Positions 16,443 to 24,956 of a stretch of 52,526 nucleotides of DNA are shown here, in pieces. Origin of the DNA: Fimbriimonadaceae bacterium. Its GTDB lineage: Bacteria; Armatimonadota; Fimbriimonadia; Fimbriimonadales; Fimbriimonadaceae. The first letter of the stretch is position 1, and every line of letters starts with the position of its first letter. Both the position numbers and the translations under genes were made by a program. The stretch spans positions 1 to 52,526 of the forward strand of contig JAICWL010000012.1 of assembly GCA_025934835.1 (NCBI GenBank). The letters run 5' to 3'. The notes under the pieces were generated by a model, which worked only from the letters and a program-made list of their open reading frames with translations, had not been told where the DNA came from and ran no database searches.

Positions 16443-17078
16443 ATGCTGAAAACATGGACTGCAGCCGCTTTAATGGCGGTCACCGTGTGTGCAATGGCCC
16501 AAAACTACATAGGCACCAACGGCAGCAACTCAGAGCACGGGATCATGGTCGACCAAGACCTCCGTATGCAGGTTCTTCAACGGTCCGACATCCTTCGGCC
16601 CGCAGACGAGGTGTACATGGAGAGCTTCCTCGACAGGCTTCCCAGCAACCAGGAGCGAGTCGTTGTGAAGGCGCTCGCCAACACCCGCGCGGCAGCATGG
16701 GACATCCGCGATCAGATGGCCTATGCTCCAAGCACGGTGACGACCACCACGACCGACACGACCGGATCGGGTACGCCGAACGAGGATCAAACGAAGCCTC
16801 AGGTCACCAATTCCAACACGTGGACCGTGACCGAAGAGACGATGGCGCCGATGAGACTGGTCGTTCAGCGCCCTGAGCCTCGGGACGTTTCTTGGCAGGA
16901 AGCGCGCGACATTCTCATCTCGGGCCTGGATACCAGTGAGCGAGCGATGTTCTCCGATCTCTGGTTCAACGCCCCTGAGGAAGCCAAGGACGCCATGACC
17001 CGATATGTCATGAACTCGGCTTCTTGGGCCGACATGCCGATCTACCGACACGCCTGGATGTATCACCCGGGCATGTAG
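16443..17078 (+). CDS. Secreted protein of unknown function, 211 aa
   Basis: Not recognised. The product has a signal peptide (MLKTWTAAALMAVTVCAMAQ), probably cleaved after AMA. A Thr/Asn/Ser-rich low-complexity stretch at about residues 97-125 (TVTTTTTDTTGSG...) separates two charged, probably helical segments. The C-terminus is rich in Trp, Met and Tyr and ends RHAWMYHPGM. A strong Shine-Dalgarno AAAGGAG (16425-16431) lies 11 nt before the ATG, in contrast to the leaderless-type genes around it. A hairpin terminator follows. The gene probably stands alone. Confidence 0.75.
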   Translation: MLKTWTAAALMAVTVCAMAQNYIGTNGSNSEHGIMVDQDLRMQVLQRSDILRPADEVYMESFLDRLPSNQERVVVKALANTRAAAWDIRDQMAYAPSTVTTTTTDTTGSGTPNEDQTKPQVTNSNTWTVTEETMAPMRLVVQRPEPRDVSWQEARDILISGLDTSERAMFSDLWFNAPEEAKDAMTRYVMNSASWADMPIYRHAWMYHPGM

Positions 17079-17121
17079 CCTAAACGTCTGCCGGATCTCT
17101 CTCGTGGAGGGACCGGCCTTG

Positions 17122-17149
17122 GTTCCCGGAGCTATCTCGCTCCGGGAAC
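17122..17149 (+). terminator. Hairpin terminator after the 16443 gene
   Basis: An 11-bp perfect stem (GTTCCCGGAGC at 17122-17132 with GCTCCGGGAAC at 17139-17149) has a 6-nt loop and is followed by GCTTAT, so the T-tract is poor. It sits directly upstream of the -10 box of the next gene, which starts 4 nt after the stem. Confidence 0.6.
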
Positions 17150-17152
17150 GCT

Positions 17153-17158
17153 TATCAT
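17153..17158 (+). promoter_or_regulatory. Leaderless-type -10 box (TATCAT) before the SRAP gene
   Basis: TATCAT ends exactly 6 nt before the ATG at 17165. The terminator stem of the previous gene occupies the space where a -35 box would lie. Confidence 0.6.
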
Positions 17159-17164
17159 AAGAGC

Positions 17165-17902
17165 ATGTGTGCCCGCTACTCCTTGGCAGCGATTCCGGAG
17201 CAGATCGAGAGCCTGTTCGATATCGCGCCGACGGGCGACCTCGAGCCGAGATACAACATCGCCCCGACGCAGCAGGTGCCTGCGGTGGTGGAGGGCAAAG
17301 CAGGGCATGAGCTCCGCTATTTCCAGTGGGGACTGATCCCCTCTTGGGCGAAGGACGCTTCGATCGGCCATAGGCTCATAAATGCGCGATCGGAGACGGC
17401 GTTCGAGCGGCCCGCGTTTCGATCCGCCATGGAGCGCCGCCGCTGCCTCCTTCCCACCTCTGGCTTTTACGAGTGGCGCGAGGCCGACAAAGCCCAGAAT
17501 CAGGCGGCTTTTGATGGCATGGACACAAAGCCTCGTAAGCCGAAAGCCGGTCCGAAGCAGCCTTATCGCTTCGAAGTCGACGGCGGCGAGTTGTTCGCGT
17601 TCGCGGGGCTGTGGGAAGTGTGGGACTCGCCCTCCGGGGAGCCGATCCAAACCTGCACGATGCTGACGACCAGCGCAAACCATCTGCTTACGATGTTTCA
17701 CGACCGAATGCCCTGCATTCTGACGAAGCAGGATTTCGATGTCTTTCTCGATCTATCCATGGGGCGAGAAGAGTTGGCCGCAGTCTTATCGCCGTTCCCC
17801 GACGAGCGGATGCGAGCGGTTCCCGTCAATACTGCGCTGAACAACCCACGAAACGAAGACCCAGACCTGGCTTTGCCGGTGGGACCCGTGCTCACTGCGT
17901 AG
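17165..17902 (+). CDS. yedK: SRAP-domain protein (YedK/HMCES): abasic-site DNA-protein crosslinker
   Basis: SRAP proteins form a thiazolidine crosslink between Cys2 and abasic sites in single-stranded DNA, shielding them from cleavage. The 245-residue product begins M-C-A-R-Y, so Cys2 is exposed after Met removal. Other family blocks are RYNIAPTQQ, WGLIPSWAKD, INARSET, RRCLLPTSGFYEW (conserved Glu) and TTSANHLLTMFHDRMP (conserved His). Length is normal. The start is fixed by the Cys2 requirement and by TATCAT 6 nt upstream. It is followed after 9 nt by an aldehyde dehydrogenase gene with its own -10-like box. Confidence 0.95.
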   Translation: MCARYSLAAIPEQIESLFDIAPTGDLEPRYNIAPTQQVPAVVEGKAGHELRYFQWGLIPSWAKDASIGHRLINARSETAFERPAFRSAMERRRCLLPTSGFYEWREADKAQNQAAFDGMDTKPRKPKAGPKQPYRFEVDGGELFAFAGLWEVWDSPSGEPIQTCTMLTTSANHLLTMFHDRMPCILTKQDFDVFLDLSMGREELAAVLSPFPDERMRAVPVNTALNNPRNEDPDLALPVGPVLTA

Positions 17903-17905
17903 CAT
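17900..17905 (+). promoter_or_regulatory. Leaderless-type -10 box (TAGCAT) overlapping the SRAP stop
   Basis: TAGCAT ends exactly 6 nt before the ATG at 17912. Its first three bases are the TAG stop codon of the SRAP gene, so one trinucleotide would serve both translation termination and promoter recognition. Confidence 0.55.
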
Positions 17906-17911
17906 AAGACC

Positions 17912-19354
17912 ATGAGGACCGCAGAGCTGCTCATCGGGGGGCACTTCGTGGGGGGCGTTTGCGACCAAACCACGCCGAAGCAGGTCGTGAAGGACCCGTT
18001 CGACGAATCCACAGTTGGAGTTGCGGCCGAAGGGGGTCGCCAAGAGCTTCTGGGGTGCATCGAAGCCGCTCATGAAGCGTTCGGGTCTTGGCGGAACTCG
18101 CCCCGGCATGCGCGCCAAAAGCTGCTGCGCGACATAGCAGGGAAAGTTCGAGAGCGAGCGAATGAGCTGTCGGACATCCTTACCCGCGAGGTCGGCAAGC
18201 CGATATCCTGGTCGCGTGGAGAGGTATCGAGGCTGGCGTTGACGTTCGACTATGCCGCCGATCTGCTGTCCACCTGGGGCGTCGCGCAGCTTCCGGTGGA
18301 TATGGATCCTCGCGGCGAAGGGTATCGATGTTTCGTAGATCGTTTCCCGGTGGGGGTGGTGTTTTGCATCACTCCCTATAACTGGCCGTACAACCTGGCG
18401 GCGCACAAAATCGCACCGGCGCTCGCCACAGGCAACACGGTCGTTCTCAAGCCGAGCCCGCAGTCGTCGATATCTACCCTGACGATGGCGCGCCTGATCC
18501 ACGAGGCTGGTTGCCCGCCGGGCGTGGTGAACGCTTGGAATGGCGACACGCCGCTTGTTGCCGAGGCACTGCACGACCCGCGAGTCAAAATCGTCAGTTT
18601 TACGGGGTCCGAGGCGGTCGGCTGGCAGATCAAGGAGGCGACGCCCGGTAAGAAGGTCTCGTTGGAGCTGGGCGGCGACGCTTCCGCTGTAGTCATGCCA
18701 GACGCCGACCTAGATTGGGCCGTGAAGCGGATTGTGTCCGGAGGTTACGGCTATGCCGGGCAGGTATGCATCTCGATCCAGCACGTACTGATTCACCGCT
18801 CGGTATACGAAGAAGCGGTAGACAAGCTGACCAAGGCCACAGATGCATGCCCGACCGGTGATCCCAAGCTCGAGGACACCGTGTGCGGGCCGCTGATCTC
18901 CGAGAGCGCGGTCCGTCGGGTGACGCAATGGGTTGACGAGGCGCGCAGCGCGGAAGCGAAGGTTCTGGCGGGCGGCGGAGTCGAAGGCAACGTCATGCGT
19001 CCGACCCTGCTCGAAGCCGTGCCAGATGGAACCAAACTGTCGACCGAAGAAGTGTTCGGTCCGGTGCTCACAGTCCGCCCGTTCGATGACCTTGATGAAG
19101 CTATCGAACGCGTCGATCGATCACGGTTCGGTATCCACTGCGGCATCTTCACGCAGAACATTCGGTGGGCCGAGGATGCTTATCGACGTCTCGACGTCGG
19201 GGCCGTGATCGTGGACGACTACCCTACGCTTAGATTCGACAACATGCCTTATGGCGGCCAGCGGAGGAGCGGTTTCGGACGGGAGGGGCTCGCCTACGCG
19301 ATGGATGAGTACACCGAGCCGAAAGCTATGGTGGTTCGGGTTCGGCCGCTGTAG
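17912..19354 (+). CDS. NAD(P)-dependent aldehyde dehydrogenase
   Basis: The 480-residue protein is a complete ALDH-superfamily enzyme oxidising an aldehyde to a carboxylate. Catalytic residues are Asn157 (ITPYNWPYN), Glu252 (LELGGD) and Cys286 (GQVCIS). The Rossmann FTGSEAVG segment is at about 230, and EVFGPVLTVRPF near 360 is the cofactor-contacting block. The QVCISIQ context resembles the NADP-glyceraldehyde-3-phosphate or lactaldehyde dehydrogenase branch, but the substrate cannot be assigned. It lies 9 nt after the SRAP gene and 9 nt before the Rieske oxygenase gene. Confidence 0.93.
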   Translation: MRTAELLIGGHFVGGVCDQTTPKQVVKDPFDESTVGVAAEGGRQELLGCIEAAHEAFGSWRNSPRHARQKLLRDIAGKVRERANELSDILTREVGKPISWSRGEVSRLALTFDYAADLLSTWGVAQLPVDMDPRGEGYRCFVDRFPVGVVFCITPYNWPYNLAAHKIAPALATGNTVVLKPSPQSSISTLTMARLIHEAGCPPGVVNAWNGDTPLVAEALHDPRVKIVSFTGSEAVGWQIKEATPGKKVSLELGGDASAVVMPDADLDWAVKRIVSGGYGYAGQVCISIQHVLIHRSVYEEAVDKLTKATDACPTGDPKLEDTVCGPLISESAVRRVTQWVDEARSAEAKVLAGGGVEGNVMRPTLLEAVPDGTKLSTEEVFGPVLTVRPFDDLDEAIERVDRSRFGIHCGIFTQNIRWAEDAYRRLDVGAVIVDDYPTLRFDNMPYGGQRRSGFGREGLAYAMDEYTEPKAMVVRVRPL

Positions 19355-19357
19355 ACT
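19352..19357 (+). promoter_or_regulatory. Leaderless-type -10 box (TAGACT) overlapping the ALDH stop
   Basis: TAGACT ends exactly 6 nt before the ATG at 19364 and begins with the TAG stop codon of the ALDH gene. It repeats the arrangement at 17900. Confidence 0.55.
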
Positions 19358-19363
19358 CAGCGA

Positions 19364-20455
19364 ATGGACCTGAAAGTCGAGGAGAATATCGCTCGGGCTT
19401 CCACGCTGCCGAGCGCGTTCTACAAAGACCCGGCGATCTACGAGGCTTCCAAAGAGGCGATATTCGCCTCGAGCTGGCAATTCCTCGGAGACACGGATTC
19501 CTTAAAGAGCCCAGGTTCTGTACATCCGCTGATTCTGCTCGAAGGCTGCTTAGACGAACCGCTCGTCGTCACCCGTGATATGGACGACTCGCTGCACCTA
19601 CTGAGCAACGTATGCACCCACCGGGGGATGAGCGTGGTGGAGGGCGCGGCCGTCGAACGAAGCCTTCGTTGTCGTTATCACGGGAGGCGATTCTCGTTGG
19701 ACGGCACGTTCCATTCGATGCCCGAGTTCGACGGTGTCGAAGATTTCCCTCGCCCGTGCGACGACCTGCCCAAAGTGCCATTTGGGCGATGGGGCAAGTT
19801 GCTCTTCGGTTCGGTGCGCCCGGCGGCGCCGATCGAAGCGGTGATCGAACCGATGCGGGAGCGGATGGCGTGGCTTCCTTTGACCGAGTTTTGCTACGAG
19901 CCGTCGAGAGCTCGGGAGTATATGGTCCACGCTAATTGGGCGCTCTATGTGGACAACTACCTCGAGGGTTTCCACATACCGTACATTCACGCCTCGCTGA
20001 ATAGCACGCTCGACTACGAGAACTATTCGACCCATCAGTACGCTTGGTCGAATCTGCAGTTCGCTGTGGCCAAGGACGGGGAAGAGGTTTTCGATCTGCC
20101 TGAGGGCTCCCCCGACTTCGGGGCGAGAATTGGCGCCTACTATTACTGGGTCTTCCCGAACACCATGTTCAACTTCTATCCATGGGGCTTGTCGATCAAT
20201 GTCGTTCGCCCGCTGGGGCCAGAGCTCACAAAAATCTCGTTTCTGCCGTACGTTTGGCGCGCGGAGAAGTTGAACCGAGGCGCAGGAAGCGCGCTCGACC
20301 GAGTCGAGCGAGAAGATGAAGCGGTCGTGGAAGCCGTGCAGCGTGGGGTGCGCTCGAGGTTTTACGACCGGGGCCGGTTCTCGGTCCGCCGGGAGGCGAA
20401 CGTCCACCAGTTCCATCGGCTCATCGCGCAAGCGATGAGCCGGCCCGAAAGCTAG
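19364..20455 (+). CDS. Rieske [2Fe-2S] aromatic-ring-hydroxylating oxygenase alpha subunit-like
   Basis: The 363-residue protein has an N-terminal Rieske domain with cluster ligands C84-x-H86 and C103-x2-H106 (NVCTHRG...CRYHGRRF). A C-terminal SRPBCC catalytic domain carries the mononuclear-iron signature DNYLEGFHIPYIH (H204 and H209, with D197 as the bridging residue). Such oxygenases use a separate reductase; none is encoded next to it. The substrate is unknown; relatives act on aromatic rings, quaternary amines and choline-like compounds. Co-location with an aldehyde dehydrogenase would suit a demethylation or side-chain oxidation pathway (inference). Its TAG stop is shared with the convergent PD40 gene through CTAG. 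Confidence 0.92.
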   Translation: MDLKVEENIARASTLPSAFYKDPAIYEASKEAIFASSWQFLGDTDSLKSPGSVHPLILLEGCLDEPLVVTRDMDDSLHLLSNVCTHRGMSVVEGAAVERSLRCRYHGRRFSLDGTFHSMPEFDGVEDFPRPCDDLPKVPFGRWGKLLFGSVRPAAPIEAVIEPMRERMAWLPLTEFCYEPSRAREYMVHANWALYVDNYLEGFHIPYIHASLNSTLDYENYSTHQYAWSNLQFAVAKDGEEVFDLPEGSPDFGARIGAYYYWVFPNTMFNFYPWGLSINVVRPLGPELTKISFLPYVWRAEKLNRGAGSALDRVEREDEAVVEAVQRGVRSRFYDRGRFSVRREANVHQFHRLIAQAMSRPES

Positions 20456-21519
20456 CGCTTTCGGAAGTGGTACGGCACACTCTCTCCCCGACCGAGCGAT
20501 CGGCCAGTGAGCGAAGTCCAATAGGTGAACACGCCACCGTCCTGCATCGACTTGACGAGCACCGGCTGGGCTCCGCTGGTGCCCGCGTCGGCGCGGATCG
20601 TGTAGAGCCCACCTTTAACCTGCGCGTCGTCTTGGAGGATATACGAGATTTTCGAACCGTCGTCGCTGTACGCAGGTGCGTATTCGTTATATGCCGTGCT
20701 GCTCGTCACGCCGGTCAGGCCGGTGCCGTCGGCCTTAACTGTGAACAGGTCGAAGGTGCTGTTCGCTCGGTTCGAGCAGAACACGATGTGCGACCCGTCG
20801 CGGCTCCAGCTCGGATAGCTGTCCGAGAATCCGCTACTGGTCACGAAAGACGGACTTCCGGCCCAAATGCTCGAGATGGCGATCTCGGTGCTGCCCGAGA
20901 CGTCGGCAGAATATGCGACGCGCTGGCCGTCGGGAGAGATCGCTGGACCCTGGCCTTCGCCGATCAGGTGCACGGGCCCTCCGTCCAAGTTCACCGCGTA
21001 GATGTTCGTCGTCAAGAAGTCGGTGGTCGCGGAGAAGATTGCCGTTCGGCCGTCTTGAGAGATTACGATATCGTACACGGCGCCATATAGGGGATCAGCG
21101 ACCTTGGCTGCTCCCTCCAACGAGAATTGTGTTCCGCGGTAGATCCCGAAGAATCCATTGGAGGCTGTCGAGCCTGCGAAGACGACGTCGCCTGTAACCG
21201 GGCTATAGGCAAATGCCTGGACCGATTGCGATGTGGACGCCAGCAGCCTGTCGTTCGAGCCGTCCGGCTTGACTGCTCGGAGCTGTGTGGTGCTGACCGT
21301 CTCCTCGGTGTAAAGGATCGTGTCGGGCGGCAACACGCCATTGACGAAGCCGCCTGTTCCCGTCGAAGGGCTGCCTGTTGTCTGGCCGGGGTTATTCGTT
21401 CTCACCCCGAGCGCCGAGCCCAATCCCGCGCCCCCGCACCCGGCAAGCGCCCATGCGAGCGAGGCCAAAGCAATGGCGCGCGCGCAACGCGGCCTGATCG
21501 ACGGCTTACATTTGATCAC
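20452..21519 (-). CDS. TolB-like PD40 beta-propeller lipoprotein
   Basis: The 355-residue product has a type II signal peptide with lipobox L-A-G-C28, then a glycine-rich spacer and about six WD40-like PD40 repeats, for example AISPDGQRVAYSADVSG, SYPSWSRDGSHIVFCSN and YAPAYSDDGSKISYIL. It should be a membrane-anchored beta-propeller for protein or ligand binding at the envelope; no Pal gene is near. The start is GTG at 21519. A GCCGATAA box lies 7 nt upstream. The stop overlaps the Rieske gene stop by 4 nt. Confidence 0.85.
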   Translation of the reverse strand: MIKCKPSIRPRCARAIALASLAWALAGCGGAGLGSALGVRTNNPGQTTGSPSTGTGGFVNGVLPPDTILYTEETVSTTQLRAVKPDGSNDRLLASTSQSVQAFAYSPVTGDVVFAGSTASNGFFGIYRGTQFSLEGAAKVADPLYGAVYDIVISQDGRTAIFSATTDFLTTNIYAVNLDGGPVHLIGEGQGPAISPDGQRVAYSADVSGSTEIAISSIWAGSPSFVTSSGFSDSYPSWSRDGSHIVFCSNRANSTFDLFTVKADGTGLTGVTSSTAYNEYAPAYSDDGSKISYILQDDAQVKGGLYTIRADAGTSGAQPVLVKSMQDGGVFTYWTSLTGRSLGRGESVPYHFRKR

Positions 21520-21526
21520 AGTAAGT

Positions 21527-21534
21527 TTATCGGC
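21527..21534 (-). promoter_or_regulatory. GCCGATAA box before the PD40 lipoprotein gene
   Basis: GCCGATAA is identical to the flagellar sigma-28 -10 consensus and ends 7 nt before the GTG start. I cannot find a matching TAAA-type -35 element at the proper distance, so assignment to sigma-28 is weak. It could equally be a leaderless-type start signal. Confidence 0.25.
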
Positions 21535-21576
21535 AAGTTCGCCCGGTTATCGCATGCAAAATCGGGTGCTGAAGGG

Positions 21577-23265
21577 TCAGTCGAACAGGTTTCCGGCCGG
21601 CGCCCTGTTGCCGAGCATCTCCCGCGCGGCGGCGAGTGAGGACGACGACACATGCTCGCCCGAGAGCATCCTGGCGATCTCCTCGGCGCGCTCCGAAGCG
21701 GCGAGCGGACGAACTCGCGTGGCCGCCCGGCCGTTCGATTCGACCTTCTCGATCCGATAATGCGAAGTAGCCCTGCTGGCGATTTGGGGCAGGTGACTGA
21801 TGACCAGCACCTGGTAGTGCTGTCCCAGCTCTTCGAGCTTGTTTGCGACGGTAGCGGCTGCCCGTCCGCCAAGGCCCGCGTCGATCTCGTCGAAGACGAG
21901 GGTGGGTACGCCGGCGCGTCCGGCTAGCGCGCATTTGATCGCCAGCATCACCCGGGACACTTCACCTCCGCTCGCGATCTTGCTCAAGGGTCGGGGGATT
22001 TCGCCCGCATTGGCGCTGAAGTAGAACTCGACGTCGTCTAGTCCGGAGGCCGACGGCTCCCTCTCGCGAAAAGTGACTTCGAACAGCGCGCGGTCCATAG
22101 CCAAGTCGCGGAGCTGGGCCTGGACCAACTCCGCGAATTCGAGAGCCCCTGCTTTTCGCAGCATGCTCAGCTCAACGCACGTCTGGCGAAGTAGCTGCGA
22201 CGCTCGGTCGCACTCGGCAAGGAGGTCCTGCTCGCTCGTTTCCGAATCCTCTAGGAGCGCTAGCTGCGAACGAGCGTCTTCAAGGAACTGCAAGATTTGC
22301 GCCTCATCGTCTCCGTACTTGCGACGAAGGCGCGTCAGCTCATCCATTCGCGCCGCCGCGGCGTCCAGAGCGGCGGGGTCGGCCTCCAGCGAATCGGCGT
22401 ACGACCGCAGCTCACGCGCGGCTTCTTGCGCTTCCACCCATGCTTCGCGAAGCTTGGCCAACGGCCCTTCGAGACTTGGGTCGAACTGGAGGACTTGATC
22501 GACGTCCGTAATCGCTGCCCCAAGCTGGTCGATCGCGCAACTCTCTCCTTCCTGAAGTATCTCGATTGCCCCGAACGAAGCGTTTGCGAGCTTCTCGGTG
22601 TGTTTGAGCCTCGATAGGCGGTTTCTTAACTCGTCGAGCTCGCCCTCCACCGGTGAGACCGATTCGATCTCGTTGACCTGATAGCGGAGCAGATCTATTC
22701 GCTGCTCGCGATCTCGCAGGCCCGAGCGAAGCTCTTGGAGCCGCTTGGACGCGGAGTCGAACGTAGCGTGCGCCGCAGACACGCCGGCTCGCGCGAGTGT
22801 CGCCCGCTCACCGATCCAAGCGTCCAGATAGCCGATGTGCTGCGCAGTATCCAGAAGGCTCTGATGCTGGTGTTGGCCGTGTAGATCCACGAGCTGTTTG
22901 CCAAGCTGGCGCAGCACGGATACTGGCGTCATCTTTCCGCCGATCCGACATTGCGAGCGGCCCTCTGCGGCAACTTCGCGCTGGATATATAGCAGGCCGT
23001 CTTCCAGCTCTACGCCGAATTCGGCGCAAGTTGCCAGGGCCGGATCGTCGCCCGATAGGTCCAGCACGACGTTCACCGATGCGCGCGGCGCGCCCGTGCG
23101 CACGAGCTCGGTATCCGCTCGCTCGCCGAGAGCAAGCTCGATCGCGTCGATGAGCAGCGACTTCCCCGCGCCTGTTTCGCCGGTCAGCACCGTGAAACCC
23201 GGCCCGAGCTCCAAGCGGGCTTCTTCGATGATGGCGAGGTTCTCGACACTCAGTTCGACGATCAT
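21577..23265 (-). CDS. recN: DNA repair protein RecN
   Basis: RecN is an SMC-like ATPase acting in double-strand break repair. The 562-residue protein begins MIVELSVENLAIIEEARLEL, with Walker A GETGAGKS, a long coiled-coil region (about residues 155-370), the ABC signature LSKIASGGEVSR and Walker B LVFDEIDAGLGG near the C-terminus. Length matches the family. The ATG at 23265 is chosen because an open frame to 23415 adds nothing conserved. The gene is 22 nt downstream of the DinB-like gene on the same strand. Confidence 0.96.
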   Translation of the reverse strand: MIVELSVENLAIIEEARLELGPGFTVLTGETGAGKSLLIDAIELALGERADTELVRTGAPRASVNVVLDLSGDDPALATCAEFGVELEDGLLYIQREVAAEGRSQCRIGGKMTPVSVLRQLGKQLVDLHGQHQHQSLLDTAQHIGYLDAWIGERATLARAGVSAAHATFDSASKRLQELRSGLRDREQRIDLLRYQVNEIESVSPVEGELDELRNRLSRLKHTEKLANASFGAIEILQEGESCAIDQLGAAITDVDQVLQFDPSLEGPLAKLREAWVEAQEAARELRSYADSLEADPAALDAAAARMDELTRLRRKYGDDEAQILQFLEDARSQLALLEDSETSEQDLLAECDRASQLLRQTCVELSMLRKAGALEFAELVQAQLRDLAMDRALFEVTFREREPSASGLDDVEFYFSANAGEIPRPLSKIASGGEVSRVMLAIKCALAGRAGVPTLVFDEIDAGLGGRAAATVANKLEELGQHYQVLVISHLPQIASRATSHYRIEKVESNGRAATRVRPLAASERAEEIARMLSGEHVSSSSLAAAREMLGNRAPAGNLFD

Positions 23266-23287
23266 CGGCGGATAGTTTCGGCGGTCA

Positions 23288-23761
23288 CTACCAGGTCCCT
23301 GCGACTTTCGGCCCGAGGAAGTTGGTGAGCTGCTCCACATGGTACATGTCGTGGCCCACGAGCATCTCGACAAGATCGCGGGCGGACAGCGGCCCCCGCT
23401 CCGTGTGGATCGCAACCTTCTCGAAGTCTTCCGGCCTGAGTGACTGTACGTACTCTACGGTCTTACGCCGCTCGCGGTCGAACGAATCCAGCTCATTGGC
23501 AACGTCGGACTGGTCGTACCGGCGCTCTTTGGCTCTTCGGGTTTCGTCTTCGCCAACGATCTTGCTTCCTGGCCGCTCCACTGCCTGACGCACCCGCTCG
23601 CGCAGGAGCGGCTCCCAGTCGGCGAGGTGCGCGACCACCTCACGCGGAGAGAATCTCGTGAGGTCCAATCGCTCGTCTAGACGCCCTTCGGGAATCATCG
23701 CGACGAGCCGGCGGAAGGCCAGCGGGGAGAGACTGAGGCCCGGAATGAGATACGGATTCAT
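23288..23761 (-). CDS. DinB/YfiT superfamily putative metal-dependent enzyme
   Basis: The 157-residue protein fits the DinB-like four-helix bundle, whose members bind a divalent metal through three histidines and often act as thiol transferases or esterases. Candidate ligands are the His in EVVAHLADWE and the two in GHDMYHVEQL. The name reflects damage-inducible relatives, but the family does not include DNA polymerase IV. The function cannot be assigned. It precedes recN on the minus strand and is divergent from metK. Confidence 0.8.
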   Translation of the reverse strand: MNPYLIPGLSLSPLAFRRLVAMIPEGRLDERLDLTRFSPREVVAHLADWEPLLRERVRQAVERPGSKIVGEDETRRAKERRYDQSDVANELDSFDRERRKTVEYVQSLRPEDFEKVAIHTERGPLSARDLVEMLVGHDMYHVEQLTNFLGPKVAGTW

Positions 23762-23837
23762 CGCCTTGGTGAGAGTACCGCCGAGCGGGGCCCTCGGTCG
23801 GGCTCAGCCAGAGCGGGTACTCTGGCGAGTTAGAAGA

Positions 23838-24956
23838 ATGAGGATTTACACTTCCGAAAGCGTGAGCGAGGGCCATCCGGACAAGCTTGCCGATCAGATT
23901 TCGGACGCCCTGCTAGACGAGTGTTTGGTGCAGGACGAGAATGCCCGGGTGGCCATCGAAACGCTGCTGACGCGCGGCCTGGCAGTTGTTGCAGGTGAAG
24001 TAACGGTCGAGGGATACATCGACGTCGCGGACATCGTTCGGCGGACGATCAAAGAAGTGGGCTACACCGATACGGAACTCGGCTTTGACGGCAACACTTG
24101 CGGAGTCATGGTGGCGCTCCAAGAGCAGTCGCCCGACATCGCTCTTGGCGTGGACGTTGGAGGCGCGGGCGATCAGGGCATGATGTTTGGCATGGCCACT
24201 GACGAGACGCCGGAGCTAATGCCGCTCCCGATTTCTTTGGCCCACGCGCTCACTCGCCAGTCGGCCAAAGTCCGCAAAGAAAATCCCGAGCTTGGCCTTA
24301 GACCAGATGCGAAAAGCCAAGTGTCGATCCGCTACGACGAAAAGGGGCCGCGCGCCATCGAGACTGTGGTCTTCAGCCAGCAGCATGGGCCAGGCATGGA
24401 AGATTCCGTCAAAGACACCGTTCGCACGCGAATCATCGAACCGGTTCTAGAGGAGTACTCCGAGTACGACCAGACCCGCATCGAGACGCACATCAACCCG
24501 ACAGGCAAGTTTGAGATTGGCGGCCCACAGGCCGACACCGGCGTGACCGGCCGCAAGATCATCGTGGACACCTACGGCGGAATGTGCCCGCACGGCGGTG
24601 GCGCGTTCAGCGGCAAAGATCCTACGAAGGTTGATCGCAGCGCGGCTTACATGGCGCGGCATCTCGCCAAGTGCATCGTGAAAGCCGGCCTGGCCCATCG
24701 AGTCGTCGTTCAATTTGCGTATGCCATCGGCGTTGTCCAGCCTATTGCGCTGAACATCGAAACCTTCGGAACCGAGACCGTTGCACCGGAGGAGATCGAA
24801 AGGCGCGTCCGTAAGAACTTCGATCTTTCTCCGAAAGGCATCATCGAGCATCTCTGCCTGAAGGAAACGAAGTATCTGCCTACTGCCAAGAATGGCCATT
24901 TCGGCAACCCGAGATTTCCCTGGGAGCGCACCAAGGAAGCCGAGCGGCTGCGCTAA
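23838..24956 (+). CDS. metK: S-adenosylmethionine synthetase
   Basis: MetK makes S-adenosylmethionine from methionine and ATP. The 372-residue protein has ESVSEGHPDKLADQISDA (the methionine and ATP site), the signature GAGDQGMMFG, DAKSQVSI, the second signature GGGAFSGKDPTKVDRS and the C-terminal RFPWER end. ATG 23838 gives the canonical MRIYTSES start; the frame is open to 23658 but that overlaps the DinB gene. The 76-nt upstream gap is too short for a SAM riboswitch. The TAA stop is shared with lpxB through CTAA. Confidence 0.97.
   Translation: MRIYTSESVSEGHPDKLADQISDALLDECLVQDENARVAIETLLTRGLAVVAGEVTVEGYIDVADIVRRTIKEVGYTDTELGFDGNTCGVMVALQEQSPDIALGVDVGGAGDQGMMFGMATDETPELMPLPISLAHALTRQSAKVRKENPELGLRPDAKSQVSIRYDEKGPRAIETVVFSQQHGPGMEDSVKDTVRTRIIEPVLEEYSEYDQTRIETHINPTGKFEIGGPQADTGVTGRKIIVDTYGGMCPHGGGAFSGKDPTKVDRSAAYMARHLAKCIVKAGLAHRVVVQFAYAIGVVQPIALNIETFGTETVAPEEIERRVRKNFDLSPKGIIEHLCLKETKYLPTAKNGHFGNPRFPWERTKEAERLR

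Noticed and set aside
23762-23837. SAM riboswitch before metK
   Set aside because: The gap is only 76 nt and is shared with the divergent DinB gene; no SAM-aptamer-like helices seen.
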